DNA from: Candidatus Desulfofervidaceae bacterium | GTDB taxonomy: Bacteria > Desulfobacterota > Desulfofervidia > Desulfofervidales > Desulfofervidaceae | Assembly (NCBI GenBank): GCA_027064585.1 | Contig: JAMOPI010000037.1 | Location: 1-64,000 of the forward strand | DNA: 64,000 nt | Direction: 5' to 3' | Part shown: positions 8,028-14,527 of the stretch, piece by piece | Layout of the letters: each line of letters starts with the position of its first letter | How positions within the stretch are numbered: position 1 is the first letter of the stretch | Made by a program: the position numbers and the translations under genes | The notes under the pieces: generated by a model | The model's input: the letters and a program-made list of their open reading frames with translations, nothing else | What the model was told of the DNA's origin: nothing | Databases searched by the model: none

Positions 8028-9308
8028 TTAGAATTTAAATTGAAAGTAAGTGTAGAAGTCAGTCATATTGCGTTGTTTGTCATGGGCCAGAAGATATTCT
8101 TTTGCACCATCAGTATACCATACATGATCAACACCAACCGCTAGCCAGGCAGAATATCCTTTGATGAAGTAATTAAGAGCGATTGAGATCCGATTAGAAG
8201 TAAGATCTTTATTATTATAAGCATCATCTGCGTTCATTTGTTCAAATCTCGCTCCAATAGCAGGCCTTCCGTAACCAACAAACTTATTATAAAGGAATTG
8301 CCCTGCAACCCACCAGTATTGACTATCTTTTTTCTTATTACCATATTCTCCATTATGATAATCATAATGGGAGTCTTTTGAGTAAATGAATCCCCATTGT
8401 AACATAGGGACATATCTATGATCTTTACCAAGTCTTTTTTCCCAAATACCATCAATGGCAAACATGTCATTGTCAAGATCATCCCATATCTCTTCTCTGG
8501 AGTATCCTATCCCGATGTTAAATACATCCCTTTTCCCAAGATAAGAATCTCCTCTTGTCCCTTTAATGGACTTTTCGGGTTTATATCCCAACCAAGTAGG
8601 GGTAAAGACAAGCCTTACTGTGCGTCTAACTCCCTTATATCCCTCTCCTTTTTTCCCCTTTGGGTTCCAATCGGATGGGTTGTTATTGGGCTGATTGAAT
8701 AAACCTAGGTGATATTCAAGCATCCCATCAAAAAGGTATCCAAAGACCGTAACGCCTGGATGTCTGATTTGAAGACAGGTTTCTTTTGTGTTAAGATATT
8801 TATTGACCTTACCCTTAAATACCCCATGGATATCATATCTATAGAAATAGTCAGTAGGAATGAGTTTTTTGTAATCAGACCTTTGGTGATATCTGCTAAC
8901 AGGTATACGCTGCCTGCCAAATCTTATCATAAATTCAGGACGAAATACAAGATTTACCCCAGTCTCTTTCATATAAGCTTTAGTACTATCATCTCTTTTT
9001 TTCCCACTTAATTTATATGGCTTGTAATAACACTCCCATTGGGTAAAGAACTGAACCAATTTGTTAATCTGACCTTTAACATAAAACTCTGCCTCTGTCA
9101 TTTCAAAATAGTTCTGACGATAATCTACGTCTTTACTTCTTTTATCCATATTAAAATAAAACAACTGCCCCCTTATAGCAAAATCAGCCCACTTCTCCTT
9201 AGAAAACTGGATCCGATACCCATAGGCCAGATTTACCCCTAAAAAGATAATCATAAACAACAAACTAACAAACCTAACAAACCTAAAAAACCTAAAAAAC
9301 CGCTTCAT
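8028..9308 (-). CDS. Outer-membrane beta-barrel porin-like protein
   Basis: The 426-residue product starts with a signal peptide: an arginine/phenylalanine-rich n-region, a hydrophobic core (LLFMIIFLGVNLA) and a likely cleavage after AYG. The mature part alternates polar and aromatic residues, lacks long hydrophobic helices and ends in FYTYFQFKF, the C-terminal phenylalanine signal used by the Bam machinery. Segments such as RQNYFEMTEAEFYVKGQI and FRPEFMIRFGRQRIPVSRY are like the trimeric phosphate-type or general porins annotated in sulfate reducers. AGGAGG precedes the ATG. The signal peptide is built on a 9-bp DNA repeat (see the repeat entry). The transported solute is unknown. Confidence 0.8.
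   Translation of the reverse strand: MKRFFRFFRFVRFVSLLFMIIFLGVNLAYGYRIQFSKEKWADFAIRGQLFYFNMDKRSKDVDYRQNYFEMTEAEFYVKGQINKLVQFFTQWECYYKPYKLSGKKRDDSTKAYMKETGVNLVFRPEFMIRFGRQRIPVSRYHQRSDYKKLIPTDYFYRYDIHGVFKGKVNKYLNTKETCLQIRHPGVTVFGYLFDGMLEYHLGLFNQPNNNPSDWNPKGKKGEGYKGVRRTVRLVFTPTWLGYKPEKSIKGTRGDSYLGKRDVFNIGIGYSREEIWDDLDNDMFAIDGIWEKRLGKDHRYVPMLQWGFIYSKDSHYDYHNGEYGNKKKDSQYWWVAGQFLYNKFVGYGRPAIGARFEQMNADDAYNNKDLTSNRISIALNYFIKGYSAWLAVGVDHVWYTDGAKEYLLAHDKQRNMTDFYTYFQFKF
9265..9302 (-). repeat. Four-unit 9-bp tandem repeat inside the porin signal peptide
   Basis: On the coding strand the unit AGGTTTTTT or AGGTTTGTT is repeated four times immediately after the start codon, encoding RFFRFFRFVRFV. The unit is a multiple of three, so copy-number change would alter the n-region length without a frameshift. 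Confidence 0.7.
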
Positions 9309-9572
9309 TTTCCCCCTCCTGAAACAATTTTTTTTTTAAATTAAACCTCTTTGCGAGCAGAAGGCAAAAAACATGCCATAATAAATAGAATCAAATAGTT
9401 CCCAAATCATCATTTGCCTGCATCTGTAAAAAACATAAGTGCGTTTAAAATAAACTTAAATACACTCACAGGGCAAAAGCAATGATAAAATAAAAAGGGA
9501 TTAAAGTAAAGCAAGCAATTTTGTCATTTATTTTACCCCTTGTGCTCATGCTTAATGGAGGAGGTAGGGTTT

Positions 9573-9611
9573 GTCATCTAATAATTGACTAATAGTCACT
9601 TAAAAAGTGAC
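9573..9611 (+). promoter_or_regulatory. Tandem palindromic activator sites upstream of usp-sat
   Basis: The proximal site 9595-9611 is GTCACTT-AAA-AAGTGAC, a perfect 7-bp palindrome with the same 3-base centre as the phoU site. A weaker copy, GTCATCT-AAT-AATTGAC, is at 9573-9589 with its centre again 22 bp upstream. The proximal centre is 61 bp from TGGCAC at 9664 (60 bp at phoU). The rest of the 456-bp gap 9309-9764 is AT-rich and I see no gene in it. Confidence 0.65.
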
Positions 9612-9663
9612 AGTTTTTCAATTCTTATCCTTTTTTAAGCAGTGTATCTCTACATTTTCTATT

Positions 9664-9678
9664 TGGCACAGAATTTGA
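9664..9678 (+). promoter_or_regulatory. Sigma-54 promoter of the usp-sat operon
   Basis: TGGCAC (9664-9669), five bases, and TTGA (9675-9678) match the -24/-12 consensus. Transcription would begin near 9690 and leave a leader of about 75 bases before the usp start at 9765. Confidence 0.7.
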
Positions 9679-9764
9679 TTATAACTAACTCCAAAAGAGG
9701 AAGTGGGTGAAATGACACTGTTATTGGTTGTTAGGAGTAGATTAAAAATAAGGAGGTGAATAAA

Positions 9765-10184
9765 ATGAAGTTTTTGCTTGCAGTAGATGGCTCAGAACAT
9801 GCGCTAAAGGCAGCTAAAGCGGCTTTACGCTTATTAAAAGATTGTGGCGGTGAAGTGATATTGACCTCGGTAGTTCAGGATATCGCTCCTATGGGAATTT
9901 GGGAAATGGGTCATCAGGAAAAGGCCTTAAAAAGTTTACATGCGAGGGCACGGGAAGCAGTAGAGGAAGCGAAGAAACTATTAAAAGCAGAAGGAGTGAG
10001 TGTAAGAACAACTCTGATATCAACTGGTGAACCTGCAGATGAAATCATCAGAATGGCAAAGAAAGAAGCAGTGGATGATAGTGATTGGCAGTCGGGGGCT
10101 GACGGGTTTGCCCCAGTATTTGCTGGGCAGTGTTGCCCACAAAAAGTAACCCACGCACATTGTTCTGTTTTAGTAATCAAATAA
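9765..10184 (+). CDS. Universal stress protein with two compensating frameshifts
   Basis: ATG 9765 follows AGGAGGTG. Residues 1 to about 104 are a normal UspA start (KFLLAVDGSEHALKAAKAA, then EIIRMAKKEAVD), and the end (KVTHAHCSVLVIK) is also normal. Between about 10075 and 10145 the reading frame yields unrelated residues, while the neighbouring frame reads IVIGSRGLTGLPQYLLGSVAHK, precisely the conserved nucleotide-binding block (GxxG-x9-GS). So the gene carries a shift near 10074-10078 and a restoring one in the AAAAA run at 10141-10145. As read, the ATP-binding motif is destroyed. Sequencing error, a real double mutation or recoding are all possible. It is the first gene of the sat operon. 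Confidence 0.8.
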   Translation: MKFLLAVDGSEHALKAAKAALRLLKDCGGEVILTSVVQDIAPMGIWEMGHQEKALKSLHARAREAVEEAKKLLKAEGVSVRTTLISTGEPADEIIRMAKKEAVDDSDWQSGADGFAPVFAGQCCPQKVTHAHCSVLVIK

Positions 10185-10206
10185 AAAGTAAAAAAGAGGT
10201 TTTACA

Positions 10207-11487
10207 ATGATGGATTTTATTGGTCATGGTGGAAAAGAAATTAAAGAAAGAATTTTAAGTCCTGGAGAAGCAAAGAAGAAGATTAAAAATCTAGTATCTG
10301 TAGAAATTTCCGGGCGTATTGCCAGGGAGTGTATTGACCTGGGCTATGGTTTCTTTACACCCCTGGAAGGCTTTATGGGAAAGGCAGATGTAGATAGTGT
10401 GTGCAAAAAGATGAGCCTCACAGATGGTACTATCTGGCCCATTCCCATCGTTTTTGACATTTCCTCCCAGGAGATTAAAGAAAAGGGCATTAAGGTAGGA
10501 GATACTATTGTTCTTACTCACACAGGCAATCCCCTAGCTATCCTTGAGGTAGAAGAAATCTTTTCTTATGACAAAGATGAAATGGCCCAGGCAGTATTGG
10601 GGACTACAGACACCAAACACCCAGGTGTGCGCATGATAGGACGGATGCAGGATACCTTTATTGGGGGCAAGGTTACTCTTGTAAATAAGCCCCAATTTAA
10701 TCCTCCTTTTGACCGTTTCTTCTATACTCCACGCCAATTAAGAAAAGAATTTAAAAAACGAGGTTGGGTAAGAATTGTGGCCCATCAAACTAGAAATGTG
10801 CCTCATACTGGTCATGAGTGGTTGATGAAAGGGGCGTGGTTCTGTGCACACGGAGATGCTCCAGTAATAGGTAATAAAGATGAAATAAAGCTAGGCACAG
10901 GAGTGCTTGTCAACTGTATTATTGGCCCTAAACGCACTGGTGACTATATTGACGAAGCTATTCTTTTGGCGCATCAGGCCTTACACGATGGACGGTATTT
11001 CAGAGATGATGTGCACATGGTTTCTATCACTTGTTGGGATATGCGTTATGCCGGACCTAAAGAGGCTATTTTTCACGCCATCTTAAGGACAAATCTGGGG
11101 TGCACCCACCATATGTTTGGACGTGATCATGCTGGTGTTGGTGATTATTATGGCACCTATGATGCCCATCGCATTTTTGACCAGTTACCACCAGGTAGTC
11201 TAAAGATTAAGCCCGTGCGGGTGCTAGAGTGGTGGTATTGTCCGGTATGTGCTGAGGTAACCTATTCCGGCCTCTGTGGACACACTAAAGAACGTCAGAA
11301 ATTCAGTGGAACACTCATTAGAAGCATTATTAAAGATGGCGTTAAGCCAACCAGAGTAATCATGAGGCCAGAGGTTTTTGATGTCGTAATGGAGTGTGCA
11401 GAAAAATATGGGTTTGGTTCTCCGTTTTGCACAGAGGAATATCTGCTTAAACGGAACCCTGTGTTTGTCGTACCACCTTTAGGATAA
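10207..11487 (+). CDS. sat: Sulfate adenylyltransferase (ATP sulfurylase)
   Basis: This 426-residue enzyme makes adenosine phosphosulfate and pyrophosphate from ATP and sulfate, the first cytoplasmic step of dissimilatory sulfate reduction. The active-site motif QTRNVPHTGHEWLMKGA contains the HxxH pair, and GRDHAGVGDYYGTYDA is the second nucleotide-binding motif. A CPVC-x8-C-x2-H cluster near residues 345-360 matches the zinc-type site of bacterial and archaeal dissimilatory enzymes. There is no APS-kinase fusion. Two ATGs in tandem open the gene; AGAGG lies upstream. It is 22 bases after usp and probably driven by the sigma-54 promoter at 9664. The aprBA and dsr genes are not in the window. 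Confidence 0.97.
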   Translation: MMDFIGHGGKEIKERILSPGEAKKKIKNLVSVEISGRIARECIDLGYGFFTPLEGFMGKADVDSVCKKMSLTDGTIWPIPIVFDISSQEIKEKGIKVGDTIVLTHTGNPLAILEVEEIFSYDKDEMAQAVLGTTDTKHPGVRMIGRMQDTFIGGKVTLVNKPQFNPPFDRFFYTPRQLRKEFKKRGWVRIVAHQTRNVPHTGHEWLMKGAWFCAHGDAPVIGNKDEIKLGTGVLVNCIIGPKRTGDYIDEAILLAHQALHDGRYFRDDVHMVSITCWDMRYAGPKEAIFHAILRTNLGCTHHMFGRDHAGVGDYYGTYDAHRIFDQLPPGSLKIKPVRVLEWWYCPVCAEVTYSGLCGHTKERQKFSGTLIRSIIKDGVKPTRVIMRPEVFDVVMECAEKYGFGSPFCTEEYLLKRNPVFVVPPLG

Positions 11488-11524
11488 TCAATGAGAAACA
11501 AATAAAAAGAAAGGAGGAAGAAAA

Positions 11525-11830
11525 ATGTTAGAAACCTATCCTATTAACATCTGGATTAATGAAGAACGGTTTGAAAAGTTAAAAGCCGCCAATCTTGCCG
11601 ATATGGCGGTGGATAGACTGGGGGGAATGAAAGTCATCCAGGTGCAGTGCACCGAAGAACAAAAGGACAAGATTTTAAAACATTTTCCCATGGCCAAGTT
11701 TGACACGGCAACAACAAAGAGTATTGAACTTTTACCTAGAGAGGTAAAAGACAAAATTTTTGATATTGCCATTAAGCTGAAAAGTATAGGGCCAGATGTA
11801 ATAGATGAATTTTTTAAATCTCTGGATTGA
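11525..11830 (+). CDS. Small conserved-looking protein downstream of sat, function unknown
   Basis: AAAGGAGG precedes the ATG by a normal distance, and the frame is closed by TGA at 11830. The 101-residue product is soluble, mixed alpha/beta by eye, with no cysteine pair or other metal motif, signal peptide or membrane segment; it ends in a helical stretch (VKDKIFDIAIKLKSIGPDVIDEFFKSLD). I do not recognise the family. Its position 37 bases after sat and before a sulfur-oxyanion exporter suggests a role around sulfate activation, by context only. Confidence 0.75.
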   Translation: MLETYPINIWINEERFEKLKAANLADMAVDRLGGMKVIQVQCTEEQKDKILKHFPMAKFDTATTKSIELLPREVKDKIFDIAIKLKSIGPDVIDEFFKSLD

Positions 11831-12085
11831 AACGTCCGCCCCCATGAGGGGGCGATTAAGAAAACAGGACCGGGTGAGGGTTTTATTGCAGGCAGGAATG
11901 GATATAAATACTGGTTACCAACCGAACACAGAAGAGATAGATGGGTGTTTTGGGCACGGGTGAAGTTCACAGTGTAAAATTCTTCCCCCACCGGGGCGTC
12001 CAAAGGTGTTCCCTGCCCAGGAACACTGACGGTCCGGCTGGGGGGCTAACAAAAATAAATAACACATAAATAAAGGAGGTAGGAG
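11831..12085 (+). promoter_or_regulatory. Candidate structured RNA leader before the TauE exporter gene
   Basis: This 255-base gap is GC-richer than its surroundings and full of pairing. CGCCCCC-ATGA-GGGGGCG forms a tight hairpin at 11837-11854, just after the unknown gene. GGACCG at 11867-11872 pairs perfectly with CGGTCC at 12030-12035, closing a domain of about 170 bases that includes CCCC-ACC-GGGG near 11986 and GTGTTCC/GGAACAC at 12006-12026. A clean AAAGGAGG ribosome-binding site follows before the ATG at 12086. It does not match any riboswitch consensus that I can recall. The minus strand is partly open (a frame from 12003), but this has no ribosome-binding site and I regard it as fortuitous. 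Confidence 0.5.
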
Positions 12086-13372
12086 ATGAAGCTTAAATCA
12101 ATTGGCAAATTTATTGGTGAAAGTTTGATGCAGGCAGGGGTGGCACAGGCTCAATGGGAATACGAAATGAGTCAGAATATCTTCAAGAGCAAAAAAAGGA
12201 TGATTATCCTGACTCTTTTAGCCATCTTACCCGTTATAGTAGGCATTGCCTTTGCTGACCAATTACCAGCGATTCTGGGCGGGAAAAAGGCCTATGCCCC
12301 TGCGTTTTTTGCCCCAAAGGTTTTAGGTGTAGCCATTGGCATTGGTCTGATGGCTGGTCTTATTACGGGTTGCATCGGCGCTGGAGGAGGTTTTGTTATC
12401 ACGCCGGCCCTGATGAGTGCGGGTGTTAAAGGCATTATGGCCGTAGGGACAGATTTGTTTCATATCTTTGCCAAGGCCATAATGGGAACAGTTATGCACA
12501 AAAAATTGGGAAACGTTTCTGTTAAACTGGCAGTTGCTTTTGTGGTGGGTTCCTTCCTGGGTGTGAATGTTGGAGCGGCCATCAATAAGGCCATTTATGC
12601 TAAAAGCCCAGTGATGAGTGATGCCTTTATCAGTCTTGTTTATGTTTTTTTGCTGGGTTTTTTAGGATTTTACGCCCTTATTGACTTTTTGAAGCTGAGA
12701 AAGGCTACGGCCAGTAGTGTTGAAGTAAGTGCCCATGGAGGTGGAGGTAAAGAAAAACCAAAAACAGTTACAGGACTGGCTACAACTTTGCAATCGGTTC
12801 CGCTCCCTCCCAGGATTAGTTTTGACGAAGACATTGTGCCCGGAGGACGGAAGATATGGGCCGGTTTTGTTACAGGTTGCGGTTTTATTGTCGGTTTTGT
12901 CGCCGCGATTATGGGTGTAGGTGGTGGCTTTCTTACCTTTCCGATGTTTGTTTACATCCTGGGGGTTTCTTCCTTTACCACCGTTGGAACAGATATTTTG
13001 CAGATTATCTTTACCGCTGGTTATGCCTCTATTTTTAAATATGCCATTTACGGATTTGTCTTTTACACCCTGGCTATGGGATTGTTAATCGGGTCATTAC
13101 TTGGCATTCAAATTGGAGCCCTGACGACAAAGGTTGTGCCTGGTCTTTATATCAGGGGATTTTATGCCCTAGCCATCATTGCTGGTTTTTTTAACCGATT
13201 ACTAGCCCTGCCCGGCAAATTGGCTGGCATTGGGGTTATACATGTCTCTAAGGCGACCGCAAATGCCCTGAACACAATAGGGGTCATTGGCTTTTTTGTG
13301 TTGATCGGTTTTTTTGGCCTGTGGGTCTTCAGTAAATTTATTGCTAATCTAAATACGTTAAAGGAGGAATAA
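12086..13372 (+). CDS. Large TauE/SafE-type sulfur-oxyanion permease
   Basis: The 428-residue membrane protein begins with a roughly 35-residue soluble segment, then a hydrophobic helix and two TauE halves. The signature segments are LITGCIGAGGGFVITPALMSAGVKGIMAVGTDLF and FVAAIMGVGGGFLTFPMFVYILGVSSFTTVGTD, both with the glycine-rich turn. A hydrophilic loop at about residues 210-245 separates the halves. Long TauE proteins beside sat or apr genes are common in sulfate reducers and are thought to move sulfate or sulfite; direction and substrate are not shown by sequence. AAAGGAGGTAGGAG precedes the ATG. The gene ends two bases before its partner at 13374. Confidence 0.88.
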   Translation: MKLKSIGKFIGESLMQAGVAQAQWEYEMSQNIFKSKKRMIILTLLAILPVIVGIAFADQLPAILGGKKAYAPAFFAPKVLGVAIGIGLMAGLITGCIGAGGGFVITPALMSAGVKGIMAVGTDLFHIFAKAIMGTVMHKKLGNVSVKLAVAFVVGSFLGVNVGAAINKAIYAKSPVMSDAFISLVYVFLLGFLGFYALIDFLKLRKATASSVEVSAHGGGGKEKPKTVTGLATTLQSVPLPPRISFDEDIVPGGRKIWAGFVTGCGFIVGFVAAIMGVGGGFLTFPMFVYILGVSSFTTVGTDILQIIFTAGYASIFKYAIYGFVFYTLAMGLLIGSLLGIQIGALTTKVVPGLYIRGFYALAIIAGFFNRLLALPGKLAGIGVIHVSKATANALNTIGVIGFFVLIGFFGLWVFSKFIANLNTLKEE

Positions 13373-13373
13373 G

Positions 13374-14081
13374 ATGGCAGTTATTGTTGAAAAAAAGGCA
13401 TTTAGTTTGGGATTAATTTTAACGATAGGCTTTGTAGCAATATTGATTACTGCCTTTAGCCCTGTTTTTAATGGTAAAACAGGGGCTTATCGGGCAGATG
13501 AAATCTTTAATAGTTTGGCCAAGGGTTCTACTTATTTTACTCCCAAGTTGCTTAAGAAGGCGGAAAAAATGAGTGGAAAGGAGTTTGAAATAGCTTTGAG
13601 ATTTAAAGAGGGGTTAGAAAAAGAGGAGGTGTTATTTAAAAACGCTGGCTGTGAAGTTATAAAACAGGCTGGCATATTAAAAGTAAAAGGCGATTTAGGA
13701 GAATTGGGGAAGGCTATCATAAAAGATACTGAAGATATGTATCATAATAGAGGAGAGGTGGTAAGGGCAAGATATGGATTTAATGAGAAAGAGGTACTTT
13801 ACTATTGGTGGCTAGCCTTAAAGCAGATGGATAAAATATTCAAAAAGGCAGGAAAGGTAAAAGAAGCGGACTTCTGCCACGCTTTGCTTGCAAAGGGTGT
13901 AGAAGCGAGCTATAATTTTTATGGGATAGAACCTGCGGAAGTAGGTGGACATGTGGCGTTGGTTACCTTTTTGCTTGCCTTTTATGTGGTCTATACTGTT
14001 TGGTGGGGATTCGCCATTTATTTCCTCTTTAAAGGTCTGGGATTGAAAACAACCAAGGCAAAGGTAAAAAAAGAGGCTTAA
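13374..14081 (+). CDS. Membrane protein paired with the TauE exporter, function unknown
   Basis: AAAGGAGG lies at the end of the exporter gene, so the two are translationally linked. The 235-residue protein has one hydrophobic segment at the N-terminus (residues 11-28) and one near the C-terminus (about 193-218), with a soluble helical middle of roughly 165 residues that should face one side of the membrane. The tail is lysine-rich, suggesting cytoplasmic ends and a periplasmic core. I see no catalytic motif. Its constant partner position suggests an accessory subunit of the exporter; that is inference. Confidence 0.75.
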   Translation: MAVIVEKKAFSLGLILTIGFVAILITAFSPVFNGKTGAYRADEIFNSLAKGSTYFTPKLLKKAEKMSGKEFEIALRFKEGLEKEEVLFKNAGCEVIKQAGILKVKGDLGELGKAIIKDTEDMYHNRGEVVRARYGFNEKEVLYYWWLALKQMDKIFKKAGKVKEADFCHALLAKGVEASYNFYGIEPAEVGGHVALVTFLLAFYVVYTVWWGFAIYFLFKGLGLKTTKAKVKKEA

Positions 14082-14088
14082 GCCACAA

Positions 14089-14111
14089 AGGCCCTGGATT
14101 TTCCAGGGCCT
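14089..14111 (+). terminator. Strong hairpin after the exporter pair
   Basis: AGGCCCTGG and CCAGGGCCT form a perfect 9-bp stem around ATTTT right after the stop codon. Only GTTAAAAG follows, with no T-run, so it may attenuate rather than terminate. Confidence 0.5.
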
Positions 14112-14130
14112 GTTAAAAGAAAAGATTAAT

Positions 14131-14525
14131 ATGGTAAAAAGGCAAAATATAAGTGAGTGGTTTGATATGCAGAAGGATTTTATTTTACTTGGTCTTATTG
14201 TAGGTATTCTCGCCAGTTTTACCGGGCTTGGAGGTGGATTTTTGATGGTGCCTCTACTACTTTTTCTTGGCTATGATGCTCAGAAGTCTGTAGGAACCTC
14301 ATTTATGGCAATTGTGGTTATTTCTATTTCGGCCTTATTTGCCCATAGTAAATTGAAAAATATAGATTATATAGGGTAGGGATATTGCTTGGTATTGGCG
14401 GTATAATTGGTGCCCAAATAGGCGCAAGATTGTTAGAACATGTGCCTACGGATACATTTAAGAAAATATTTGCTATTTTCCTCTTTTTGCTGGCCCTACG
14501 GATGTTTTTAATAGAAAAGAGCTAA
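14131..14525 (+). pseudogene. Half-length TauE/SafE gene broken by a frameshift
   Basis: The first frame (14131-14379) gives DFILLGLIVGILASFTGLGGGFLMVPLLLFLG, a TauE signature half, and runs into TAG at 14377. From 14379 another frame continues in perfect register with the family: GILLGIGGIIGAQIGARLLE and so on to TAA at 14525. Joined, they give a half-size TauE of about 130 residues, a size known for paired or homodimeric DUF81 proteins. The shift is between about 14374 and 14382. A sequencing error at the GGGTAGGGA stretch would restore it. Confidence 0.8.
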
Positions 14526-14527
14526 CG

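Noticed and set aside
9309-9764. Rex redox-repressor site upstream of sat
   Set aside because: I looked for TTGTGAAnnnnTTCACAA, known before sat in other sulfate reducers, and found no acceptable match in the gap.
11840-12003. Minus-strand open frame starting at 12003 across the leader before TauE
   Set aside because: No ribosome-binding site, continues antisense through the small gene at 11525-11830, and the region shows extensive base pairing expected of an RNA instead.
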